Part shown: piece by piece, positions 1 to 5,900 of the stretch
How positions within the stretch are numbered: position 1 is the first letter of the stretch
Layout of the letters: the number at the start of each line of letters is the position of its first letter
Source of the DNA: Lysobacteraceae bacterium
Lineage (GTDB): Bacteria; Pseudomonadota; Gammaproteobacteria; Xanthomonadales; Xanthomonadaceae
Reading direction: 5' to 3'
DNA length: 5,900 bases
NCBI GenBank assembly: GCA_027483745.1
Contig: JAIXTZ010000158.1
Coordinates: forward strand, 1 to 5,900
Position numbers and translations under genes: made by a program
The notes under the pieces: model-generated
The model's input: only the letters and a program-made list of their open reading frames with translations
The model's database searches: none
What the model was told of the DNA's origin: nothing

Positions 1-2223
1 CAGGTTGCGTTCGATCAGCGCGGTGGCTTCGCTGTTCTCGGTGATGAAGCGGTCCAGCGCCGATCGCTTCACCGTGCCGTTCGCCAAATCGTCGGCGAAC
101 TGGCGGTGGATGTCGTTGAGCGCGGTGGAGACCGTCAGCGCGTTGCCGATCGGCGTATTCAGTTCGTGCGCGACGCCCGCGACGAGGCTCCCGAGCGAGG
201 CCAGCTTCTCGCGCTGCACCAGCTGCTCCATGGCCTGCGACAGCGAGGCGTTCGCCGTCTCGAGCTCGCGCGTGCGCTCGGCGACGCGATTTTCGAGGGT
301 CTCGGCGAGCCGCTGCAGGTCCTCCTCGGCGATCACCCGCTCCAGCTCCGCGGCGACACGTGCCTGGAACAGGTCGAGCAGTCGCGCGGCGGCGCCGTCG
401 CCGGCGATCGGCTGGCCATGCAGCACGGCCAGCACGCCGATGGGGCGGCCGTGGCAGTCGTCGAGCCGGCGCCCGATGTAGGCACGGATGCCTCGCCGGG
501 TGAGGTCGCCATCGGTGGGGAAGCGCCGGGTGAGGTCGTCCAGCACCTCCAGCTGGCCCTCGGCCAGAACGGCGCCGCTGGGCGTGCCGGCGAGGTCGAA
601 CTCCACGCGCTCGCTTGGGCCTTCGCGGTGCGCCAAGGCCAGCGAGGACAGGCGGCACGGCGGCGTTCCGCGGACCCGGCCGATGAGCACCGTGTCGACG
701 TCAAGCACGCGCACCAGCCCTTCGGCGAGGGCGAGGAAGAAGTCCCCGCCGACGCGGGCGTCGATCCCGCCGCGCAGCAGGCCCATCGCCCGGTTGGCGG
801 TCTCGCGCTCGGTGATGTCGAACAGCACGCCCGTCAGGCTGCGCCCGCGGGTGGCGTCCGCACTGTGGACGGAGCCCAGCTCCCAGATCCAGCGCAGGCC
901 ACCGTCGCGATGGCGGATGCGATAGCGCGCTTCGAAGCGCCCGCGTTCGCGGATGGCTTCGGAGACCAGCGGGGCGATCGACGCAACGTCCTCGGGCAGC
1001 ATCAGCCGGGTGAAGCCCTGCGCGTCGCCGGCCAGCAATTCATCGGGGCGGTAGCCGGTAAGCTGCTCGACCTGCGGGCTCAGGTAATCCATTGGCCAGC
1101 CCTCGCGGTCGGCGCAGCGGTAAACGGCGCCGGGCAGCTGCTCGACCAGCGCCAGGTACTCTTCGCGACTCTCGTTCAGCGCACCGATCGTGTCGCGCAG
1201 GCGATTGGCGAGTCCGTCGAGGGCCTCGCCAAGGTGTCGCGCCTCCTCCGCCCCGGGCCATCGGGGCACCGGGCTGTAGTCGCCCTCGGCAAGCCGTCCG
1301 GCCACGTCGCTGAAGCGCGTGAGGGGCGCGGCGATCCGACGCCCCAGGAGCATCGCCGCGCCGAGCAGCAGCCCCAGCAACAGCGCCGTCTCCCACCACC
1401 AGTCGCGCTCCAGCTGCCGCTGCGGTGCCGCCCACGCCACCAGCGGCTGGCGCACCACGACGCGCCAAGGGGAGTTGGCCACCGGCTCGATGGCCACGCG
1501 TTCGTCGCCGAGCGTCAGGACCTGCACCGATGTCGCTTCCGTCGCCGCCCCGAGGACGATCGCTGCATCGCCGAGTGCGCCCACGCCGGCCAAGGGCCGG
1601 CCGTCCTCGTCGACCAGCGTGGCCGACAGGCCAGGCGTCGCGACCAGCGCGGAGGCCATCACCTGCCCGAGCACGGCCGGTTCCACGCGCACTCGCAGGA
1701 CGCCTCGCCGCTTCTCCGCCCCATCGCGCACGAGCGCGGTGACATACAGCCCCGGGCGCCGTTCGCCCGACCCCGTGTAGGGCCCGATCATCTGCGGCTG
1801 GCCCGAGGCCATCACCCGGAGGAACCACGGTTCCAAGGACTCGTCGCGGCCCTCGTTCACCGCCTGGGAGTCGACCAACACCCGCCCCTGCAGGTCGAGC
1901 ACGCCGATGGCGCCGATGTTCACGGTGTCGCGGCTGCTGACGGCGGCGAAGAACCGGCTCAACCGGAGGGGTGCGGGGGGCGCGTCCTTGGTGAGGATCT
2001 CCTCGAAGATGGGAAGGCGGGCATCCGCCCGGACGCTCTCCAGCCAGCGCGTCCGGGTGGCCGCCAGCAGCGCGGCCAGCTCGTCGGCGTTGCCGGACAG
2101 CAGCAGGTCGCCGTTGCGCGCGGCGTCCTCGCGACGGTCCGCCAAGCTGCTGGCGTTCACCAGGATCAGCGGTAACGCCGCGAAGGCGAGGATCGCCGCG
2201 GCGACGCGGGTGCGGGCCTTCAT
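1..2223 (-). CDS. Multidomain membrane sensor histidine kinase (Cache-HAMP-PAS-GAF-HisKA), C-terminus outside window
   Basis: Probable inner-membrane two-component sensor that autophosphorylates on histidine in response to a periplasmic cue. The frame is open for all 741 codons from ATG 2223 to the left edge. Seen in order: a membrane segment (about residues 5-22); a periplasmic region of about 250 residues with dCache-like features (GVLDLQGRVLVDS near 107-119, then PWF, then RPGLYV); a second membrane segment (about 279-294); HAMP (about 295-345); a PAS domain (about 352-478) ending FDITERE; a GAF domain (about 482-630) with RFPTDG, AYIG and GRPIGVLAVL; a coiled coil (about 630-672); and the HisKA H-box AHELNTPIGN with phospho-accepting His686. 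The ATPase domain must lie beyond base 1. The start overlaps the stop of the upstream binding-protein gene (ATGA). A GGAGG lies 13 nt upstream, rather far, so translation probably depends on coupling. The signal and the cognate regulator cannot be told from the window. Confidence 0.95.
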   Translation of the reverse strand, partial: MKARTRVAAAILAFAALPLILVNASSLADRREDAARNGDLLLSGNADELAALLAATRTRWLESVRADARLPIFEEILTKDAPPAPLRLSRFFAAVSSRDTVNIGAIGVLDLQGRVLVDSQAVNEGRDESLEPWFLRVMASGQPQMIGPYTGSGERRPGLYVTALVRDGAEKRRGVLRVRVEPAVLGQVMASALVATPGLSATLVDEDGRPLAGVGALGDAAIVLGAATEATSVQVLTLGDERVAIEPVANSPWRVVVRQPLVAWAAPQRQLERDWWWETALLLGLLLGAAMLLGRRIAAPLTRFSDVAGRLAEGDYSPVPRWPGAEEARHLGEALDGLANRLRDTIGALNESREEYLALVEQLPGAVYRCADREGWPMDYLSPQVEQLTGYRPDELLAGDAQGFTRLMLPEDVASIAPLVSEAIRERGRFEARYRIRHRDGGLRWIWELGSVHSADATRGRSLTGVLFDITERETANRAMGLLRGGIDARVGGDFFLALAEGLVRVLDVDTVLIGRVRGTPPCRLSSLALAHREGPSERVEFDLAGTPSGAVLAEGQLEVLDDLTRRFPTDGDLTRRGIRAYIGRRLDDCHGRPIGVLAVLHGQPIAGDGAAARLLDLFQARVAAELERVIAEEDLQRLAETLENRVAERTRELETANASLSQAMEQLVQREKLASLGSLVAGVAHELNTPIGNALTVSTALNDIHRQFADDLANGTVKRSALDRFITENSEATALIERNL
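494..538. repeat. Short direct repeat inside the kinase GAF domain
   Basis: A 15-bp sequence, cgccgggtgaggtcg, occurs at 494-508 and again at 524-538, exactly 30 bp apart and in frame. It encodes the DLTRR pentapeptide twice, ten residues apart (DLTRR-FPTDG-DLTRR). GAF domains normally have related residues at the first position, so this may be a small in-frame duplication or chance in GC-rich code. Confidence 0.6.
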
Positions 2224-3218
2224 GGCGCGGGCGCGGCCTCCGGGAGCAGAGAGACGTCGAACATCGTGGCCGGGTCCGGCGGCGTGCTCAGGCTGCCGCG
2301 CTCGACGAAGAACGCCGAGTAGCGCGTGACCAGCGAGGCCAGCGGAGAGTCCGCGCCACCGGTCATCGCCTGTCGATTGTCTTCCAGCGAGTACATCTTC
2401 ACACCGGCCAGCGACACGACGGCCGGATCGAGGCCGAGGGCGGCCGCCGCGGCGGCGTCGCCTGCCGCCGGATCGGCACGCCAGCGGCGTTCCGCTTCGA
2501 ACCACGCCCGCAGGAAGCCGCGGTAGGCCTCGGGCTGGCGCTCGAGGCCCGAGCGGGTGGCCAGCACCACGTCGAGGATCAGGCCCGGCGTGTCGGCGCT
2601 GCTGAACACCGGGATCGCGCCGGACTCGGCCGCTTCTTGGGCGTAGGGCTGCCACGTGTGGCCGAAGTCGATGCGGCCTTCGGCGAGTGCCGCCGGTACA
2701 TCGGAGGCGTCGACGTTCGCCCACAGCACGTCGCCGGGGGCGATGCCCTCGCGCTCCAGCCAGGCGCGGACGAAAATCTCGCCGAAGCCACCGAGGTTGG
2801 TGCCGAATCGCGGTGGCGTCGTCGCGTCGCTCCTGATCCCCGGCGCGTGCAGCAGCTGGTCGCCGCCCGCGGATTCGTCGGCCACCAGCAGCACGACCAG
2901 GTCGGGCCGCGTCTTCGTCAGGATGATGGCGTCGCCGAGCGAGACCGCGATGAGGTCGTACTTTCCTGCCGCGAATTCGGCGATCAGCCCATTGGTATCG
3001 CGGCTGGGCACCACCTCGAGCGCCACGCCCTCCGCGGCCATCAGGCCTTCATGGCGGGCAATCACGGCCGGGAAGTACCCGGCCCAGAGGTCCATGCCGA
3101 GCCGCAGGGGGGCGGGCGCGCCGGGCGCGTCGGCGGTCCCGCAGGCGCACAGCAGCAGCGCCAGCAGCGCGCCGGCTCGCCAGCCGTTCTTGCCTTGTGC
3201 CGCCACCGCCCCGCCCAT
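2220..3218 (-). CDS. ABC-type substrate-binding lipoprotein, NMT1/NitT-TauT-like
   Basis: Predicted 332-aa periplasmic solute-binding lipoprotein. The N-terminus has Lys10/Arg14, a hydrophobic core and a lipobox L-C-A-C, giving lipidated Cys26; the next residue is Gly, which fits outer-membrane sorting. The mature part opens LRLGMDLWAGYFPAVIARHE (38-57), typical of NMT1/THI5-like binding proteins, followed by EGV..EVVPSRDTNGLIAEFAAG and a DLIAVSLGDAII segment. The length suits the family. The frame stays open to an ATG at 3296, but 3218 is preferred: AGGAG lies 6 nt upstream, the signal peptide then sits at the N-terminus, and a good promoter lies inside the would-be extension. Its TGA overlaps the kinase ATG. 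No permease or ATPase gene is visible, so a ligand-sensing role with the kinase is plausible (inference). The ligand is unknown; family members bind pyrimidine precursors, sulfonates, nitrate and similar small molecules. Confidence 0.92.
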   Translation of the reverse strand: MGGAVAAQGKNGWRAGALLALLLCACGTADAPGAPAPLRLGMDLWAGYFPAVIARHEGLMAAEGVALEVVPSRDTNGLIAEFAAGKYDLIAVSLGDAIILTKTRPDLVVLLVADESAGGDQLLHAPGIRSDATTPPRFGTNLGGFGEIFVRAWLEREGIAPGDVLWANVDASDVPAALAEGRIDFGHTWQPYAQEAAESGAIPVFSSADTPGLILDVVLATRSGLERQPEAYRGFLRAWFEAERRWRADPAAGDAAAAAALGLDPAVVSLAGVKMYSLEDNRQAMTGGADSPLASLVTRYSAFFVERGSLSTPPDPATMFDVSLLPEAAPAP

Positions 3219-3224
3219 CGCCGG

Positions 3225-3229
3225 CTCCT
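3225..3229 (-). promoter_or_regulatory. Ribosome binding site AGGAG for the binding-protein gene
   Basis: The minus strand reads AGGAG here, 6 nt before the ATG at 3218. This decides the start in favour of 3218 over the in-frame ATG 26 codons upstream. Confidence 0.8.
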
Positions 3230-3251
3230 GCGTGAGGCCCCCTCCGCCGCG

Positions 3252-3280
3252 ACTATAGCCCCGCCACCCCGATGTGTCGG
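3252..3280 (-). promoter_or_regulatory. Sigma-70-type promoter for the binding-protein/kinase operon
   Basis: On the minus strand a -35-like CCGACA (3280-3275) is followed by exactly 17 bp and a -10 TATAGT (3257-3252), which matches TATAAT at 5 of 6 positions and is the most AT-rich hexamer in the gap. Transcription would begin near 3245, leaving a leader of about 27 nt carrying the AGGAG site. The -35 matches the consensus at 4 of 6 positions, so the promoter may need an activator. Prediction from sequence only. Confidence 0.6.
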
Positions 3281-3295
3281 TGACGCGGCGCGTCA
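3281..3295. promoter_or_regulatory. Perfect 7-1-7 palindrome, candidate operator
   Basis: TGACGCG-G-CGCGTCA on the plus strand is a perfect inverted repeat with a one-base centre. It directly abuts the predicted -35 of the binding-protein promoter, centred about 43 bp upstream of the expected transcription start, a position typical of activators that touch RNA polymerase. The single-base centre makes it a poor RNA hairpin and no T-run follows on either strand, so a protein-binding site is more likely than a terminator. The binding protein is unknown. Confidence 0.5.
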
Positions 3296-3299
3296 ACCC

Positions 3300-4247
3300 T
3301 CAAGCGCGCAGGATGGCGCGCGCGTCCTTGCCCACCGGGCAATGGGCGAAGGTCACCTCGAGGCCGTGGGCGCCCAGCACGGCGGCGATCTGCCGCTGCC
3401 GGGCTTCGAAGTGTTCGAACAATCGCTCCATGCCCTCGGCGCCGAGCTTGCCGGCGTCCACGCCGGGCGGCACGAAGCCGCCGAGCGCCCAGGCGTCGGC
3501 ATCGATCAGCGCGATCTGCGCCGCGCCGTTGGCGTAGCGCACCAGCGGCTCGGGCGGGGCATCGAGCCACAGCTCCTCGTCGTCGCCGAACAGCGCGGCC
3601 TCGATCATCGGCCACAGGCCGGCGAGGCCCGCGTGCTCGTATTGCATGGCCATCATCGCCATCAGGTCATGCAGCGTCAGGTAGCGCATGTGCTCGACGC
3701 GCAGGCCGAAGGCCGACTGCGTCGCCAGCGCGGTGGCGGCGTTCGCCATGCCGGTGTCGAGCAGGCGTTCCTCCAAGGCTTCGCCCACGCGCTGCACCAC
3801 CTCGGCCGGGCCGCGCAGCACGAAGGGCAGCACGCGCAGCGGGCCGCCGGCGAGGTCGGCCTGTGGCGCCAGATCGGCGGGCAGGCCGTCGGCGCCGGCG
3901 CCGAAGGCGATCACGCGGCCACCGGCCTCGCCCGGCACCCGGGCCGCATAGGCCTCGAGCAGGGCATGGCGCGGCACGTTCGGGCGGAGGAGCTCCGAGG
4001 GGTCGTAGAGCGCCGCGGCAACGACGAGGTCGAGCGAGGCGGTCTCCGCGACCACGCGGGCGAGGTCCGCCGCGATGCCCGCGGCCCAGTCGCCCGCCTC
4101 GGCCTGCGACAGCGCGCCGCGCCCGATGGGCGCATCGCCCGCCAGCTCGATGGCGATCACGCCCAAGGTCGTCAGCACTTCCGGGGTGGGCATTCGGCTC
4201 ATGGGCTTGGGCGGCTTGGCGTGGCGGTCTACCCTATTGTGGTCCAT
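3300..4247 (-). CDS. Hypothetical protein, 315 aa, unknown function
   Basis: I do not recognise this protein. It has no signal peptide, no clear membrane segment and no known catalytic motif; it looks soluble, acidic and rich in Ala, Leu, Glu and Asp. Visible landmarks are a Leu/Ala-rich helical first half, a LMAMMAMQYEHAGLAGLWPM stretch near residues 198-217, an acidic GDDEELWLDAPPEP segment, and a C-terminal AHCPVGKDARAIL with the only cysteine, Cys303. GC-rich third positions throughout support real coding. ATG 4247 is chosen because GGAG lies 8 nt upstream (4256-4259). ATGs at 4202 and 4193 are alternatives without a ribosome site, but would leave more room for divergent promoters. It lies 81 bp upstream of the binding-protein gene on the same strand, but that gene has its own likely promoter. 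The methyltransferase gene diverges from its 5' end. Confidence 0.8.
   Translation of the reverse strand: MDHNRVDRHAKPPKPMSRMPTPEVLTTLGVIAIELAGDAPIGRGALSQAEAGDWAAGIAADLARVVAETASLDLVVAAALYDPSELLRPNVPRHALLEAYAARVPGEAGGRVIAFGAGADGLPADLAPQADLAGGPLRVLPFVLRGPAEVVQRVGEALEERLLDTGMANAATALATQSAFGLRVEHMRYLTLHDLMAMMAMQYEHAGLAGLWPMIEAALFGDDEELWLDAPPEPLVRYANGAAQIALIDADAWALGGFVPPGVDAGKLGAEGMERLFEHFEARQRQIAAVLGAHGLEVTFAHCPVGKDARAILRA
4207..4235 (+). promoter_or_regulatory. Weak candidate promoter for the methyltransferase gene
   Basis: TTGGGC (4207-4212), a 17-bp spacer and TACCCT (4230-4235) have the spacing of a sigma-70 promoter, but each hexamer matches consensus at only three positions. The surrounding ACCCTATTGT is the most AT-rich spot between the divergent genes. 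Transcription would start about 20-25 nt before the TTG at 4265. It lies inside the 5' end of the 315-aa gene if that gene starts at 4247. Confidence 0.22.
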
Positions 4248-4255
4248 CTCACCGG

Positions 4256-4259
4256 CTCC
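4256..4259 (-). promoter_or_regulatory. Ribosome binding site GGAG for the 315-aa gene
   Basis: The minus strand reads GGAG 8 nt before the ATG at 4247. It favours this start over the downstream ATGs at 4202 and 4193, neither of which has a recognisable site. Because the gap to the divergent gene is so short, chance occurrence cannot be ruled out. Confidence 0.45.
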
Positions 4260-4264
4260 GCGCC

Positions 4265-5248
4265 TTGTCTTCTTCCCCCGAAAGCTACAAAGCCGCGTGG
4301 AACGCGCGGTCGGCCACGCTGTCCGACGGCATGGCCGCCGTCGACGGCAGTGCCGACGAGTCCGTGCTTGCCGCCACCGGCGCCTTCACTGCCGGCCAGG
4401 TGCACGCCGCGCTGGAGCTGGAGCCCGGCGACCACGTCTTCGAGATCGGCTGCGGCGTGGGCCGCATCGGTGCACAGCTGGCCGGCCACGTGGCGGTGTG
4501 GCACGGCCTCGACATCGCCGAGAACATGGCGGCCCTCGCCCGTGCGCGCGTCGAATCGCATCCCGGCGCCACTGCCAGCGCCGTGGATGGCCCGCACTTG
4601 AAACCCTTCGCCGACGCGTCGATGGACAAAGGCTACTGCGTGGCCGTGTTCATCCACATGGACAAGGAGGACATGGTCCTCTACCTGCGCGACGTGGCCC
4701 GCGTGCTGAAGCCTGGCGGCCTGTTCTACTTCGACCACTGGAACCTCTCGCACCCCGTCGGCTGGCAGCGCTTCGCCTACGAAGTCGACCAGGTCGCGCG
4801 CGGCAATGCCGCGGAGCGCAAGGACGTGGCCCGCAACCAGTTCTGCACGCCGGAAGAGCTGCGCCTGTACGTGCGCGCCGCCGGCCTCGAACTCGTGTTC
4901 GAGCACACCGACGCCCACCTCGTCGGGATGGTGGCGCGCAAGCCGGAGCATCCGCTGCCCGGAGCCGCGCCCTCGCCGCTGCCGATCGACCTGGCCCGCC
5001 TCACCGCCGGGTCGGCCGCCGTGGCCGCCCGCCTGGATGCCGCCCGTGCCGAGATCGGTTTCTCGCCGCGCTGGGTGCAGTGCTTCGGCGAAGCCTGCGA
5101 AGTGCTGATCGGCGGCCTGCATCCGGCGACCATGCTCGAGCGCTGGCGCGCCGAGCCCGGCCCGCCGCCCGAAGTCGCCATCCATATCGCGTGGCTCGAC
5201 GCGATCTGGCACCGTCATCCCCATCTCTGGCCGCCCGTCGCGGCCTGA
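4265..5248 (+). CDS. Class I SAM-dependent methyltransferase with C-terminal extension
   Basis: Transfers a methyl group from S-adenosylmethionine to an acceptor not identifiable from sequence; predicted cytoplasmic, 327 aa. The Rossmann core shows motif I FEIGCGVGRIG (59-69), an acidic residue after strand 2 (Asp83 in HGLDIAEN), a DG near 108 and the post-core LKPGGLFYFD (148-157). An N-terminal SYKAAWN segment (7-13) precedes the core. The core ends near residue 225; after a Pro-rich linker come about 100 further residues with no motif I know. No ATG or GTG occurs upstream close to the core, so TTG 4265 is chosen because it keeps the SYKAAWN segment; ATG 4331 would delete it. No good ribosome site precedes TTG, so the start is uncertain. 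The thiolase gene begins 22 bp after the stop, implying one transcript. A small-molecule acceptor is a guess from the family. Confidence 0.88.
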   Translation: MSSSPESYKAAWNARSATLSDGMAAVDGSADESVLAATGAFTAGQVHAALELEPGDHVFEIGCGVGRIGAQLAGHVAVWHGLDIAENMAALARARVESHPGATASAVDGPHLKPFADASMDKGYCVAVFIHMDKEDMVLYLRDVARVLKPGGLFYFDHWNLSHPVGWQRFAYEVDQVARGNAAERKDVARNQFCTPEELRLYVRAAGLELVFEHTDAHLVGMVARKPEHPLPGAAPSPLPIDLARLTAGSAAVAARLDAARAEIGFSPRWVQCFGEACEVLIGGLHPATMLERWRAEPGPPPEVAIHIAWLDAIWHRHPHLWPPVAA

Positions 5249-5270
5249 TGCTTCCCGGAGTCCCGCGTCC

Positions 5271-5900
5271 ATGAATCCCCGCCCCGTCCGCCGCGTCGCC
5301 ATCCTCGGCGGCCAACGCATTCCCTTCTGCCGCAACAACACCGCTTACTACGACGTCGGCAACCTCGGTCTGTCGATCAAGGCGGTCGGCGCCGTGGTCG
5401 AGAAGTTCGGCCTGCACGGCGTGCAGCTCGGCGAGGTCGCGATGGGTGCCGTGCTCAAGCATTCGAGCGACTGGAACATCGGCCGCGAGGCCGCGTTGAG
5501 CTCCGGTCTCTCGCCCTACACGCCGGGCATCACCATGCAGCGCGCCTGCGGCACCTCGCTCGATACCGTCATCACGGTGGCGAACAAGATCGCGCTCGGC
5601 CAGATCGAGGCCGGCATCGGCGGTGGCTCCGATACCACGTCGGATGTGCCGATCGTGCACAGCAAGGCCTTCCGGCGCCGCCTGCTCAACATGAACATGG
5701 CGAAGACGGCCGGTGCGCGCATTGGCGCGCTGCTGAAGGGCTTCTCGTTCAAGGAGCTCGCCCCCGAGTTCCCCGGCGTGGCCGAGCCGCGCACGGGAAA
5801 AAGCATGGGCGAGAGCTGCGAGATCATGGGGAAGGAGTGGGGCATCACCCGCGCCGACCAGGACCAGCTCGCCTATGAATCGCACGCCAAAGCCGCCAAG
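5271..5900 (+). CDS. Thiolase / acetyl-CoA C-acyltransferase, FadI-like, C-terminus outside window
   Basis: Thiolases cleave 3-ketoacyl-CoA with CoA in beta-oxidation, or condense two acyl-CoAs in reverse. The 210 visible residues form the N-terminal thiolase domain: AILGGQRIPFCR at the start, NIGREAALSSGL (69-80), the nucleophile motif MQRACGTSLDTV with Cys93, GGGSDTTSD (117-124) and GITRADQDQLAYESHAKAA (191-209). The order and spacing match E. coli FadI, including a long region after the DTTSD motif. FadI reads RACATS where this protein reads RACGTS. The second active-site Cys and the GHP motif would lie beyond the right edge. ATG 5271 has GGAG 10 nt upstream (5257-5260). The gene follows the methyltransferase by 22 bp, so the two are probably co-transcribed. 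Whether it acts in fatty-acid breakdown or in condensation cannot be decided without the rest of the gene and its neighbours. Confidence 0.95.
   Translation, partial: MNPRPVRRVAILGGQRIPFCRNNTAYYDVGNLGLSIKAVGAVVEKFGLHGVQLGEVAMGAVLKHSSDWNIGREAALSSGLSPYTPGITMQRACGTSLDTVITVANKIALGQIEAGIGGGSDTTSDVPIVHSKAFRRRLLNMNMAKTAGARIGALLKGFSFKELAPEFPGVAEPRTGKSMGESCEIMGKEWGITRADQDQLAYESHAKAAK

Noticed and set aside
106..2175. A 689-codon open frame on the plus strand
   Set aside because: It lies wholly antisense to the kinase, whose frame carries recognisable Cache, HAMP, PAS, GAF and H-box motifs. Its translation is low-complexity, rich in Arg, Ala, Gly, His and Gln, as expected from antisense GC-rich code.
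3281..3295. Palindrome as an intrinsic terminator of the 315-aa gene
   Set aside because: The centre is a single base, so a stable hairpin loop cannot form with the full stem, and no T-run follows on the minus strand.
3275..3298. TTGACG on the minus strand (3297-3292) as the -35 of the TATAGT promoter
   Set aside because: It lies 33-34 bp from the -10, far beyond workable spacing; CCGACA at 17 bp fits instead. It also overlaps the palindrome.
4230..4300. A minus-strand promoter for the 315-aa gene near TAGGGT or TAGCTT
   Set aside because: Neither -10-like element has an acceptable -35 at 16-18 bp.
2637..4601. A 654-codon open frame on the plus strand
   Set aside because: It runs antisense across two minus-strand genes and out of frame into the methyltransferase, with no recognisable domain and composition typical of a shadow frame.
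4229..5341. A 370-codon open frame on the minus strand
   Set aside because: Antisense to the methyltransferase and the thiolase start; no motifs, His/Gly/Arg-rich shadow composition.
5001..5885. A 294-codon open frame on the minus strand
   Set aside because: Antisense to the thiolase, whose catalytic motifs are clear on the plus strand.

Overview
The window is gene-dense, very GC-rich DNA with strongly GC-biased third codon positions and long spurious open frames on both strands. Protein character (Cache/PAS/GAF hybrid kinase, FadI-like thiolase) suggests a high-GC proteobacterium, perhaps a Xanthomonadales/Lysobacter-type gammaproteobacterium. That taxonomic guess is inference only; no rRNA or marker gene is present.

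Left two thirds, minus strand. Reading leftwards from about 4.25 kb there are three genes. The first encodes a 315-aa protein of unknown function (4247-3300). The second encodes a periplasmic substrate-binding lipoprotein of the NMT1/NitT-TauT type (3218-2220). The third is a large membrane sensor histidine kinase that starts at 2223 and runs off the left edge (741 residues visible). The stop of the binding-protein gene overlaps the kinase start (ATGA), so the two are almost certainly co-translated. The 81-bp gap ahead of the binding protein holds a good sigma-70-type promoter (CCGACA, 17 bp, TATAGT), an AGGAG ribosome site and, abutting the -35, a perfect 7-1-7 palindrome. No ABC permease or ATPase is visible, so the binding protein may present a ligand to the kinase rather than feed a transporter.

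Right third, plus strand. Diverging from the 315-aa gene is a class I SAM-dependent methyltransferase (4265-5248, apparently a TTG start) with an extra C-terminal region of about 100 residues. After 22 bp comes a thiolase/acetyl-CoA C-acetyltransferase resembling FadI (5271 onward), cut by the right edge. These two probably share a transcript, pointing to fatty-acid or acyl-CoA metabolism.

No RNA genes, mobile elements, CRISPR arrays or convincing intrinsic terminators were seen. There is no gene-free stretch over 300 bases. The most noteworthy item is the coupled binding-protein/sensor-kinase pair with its own promoter and palindromic candidate operator.
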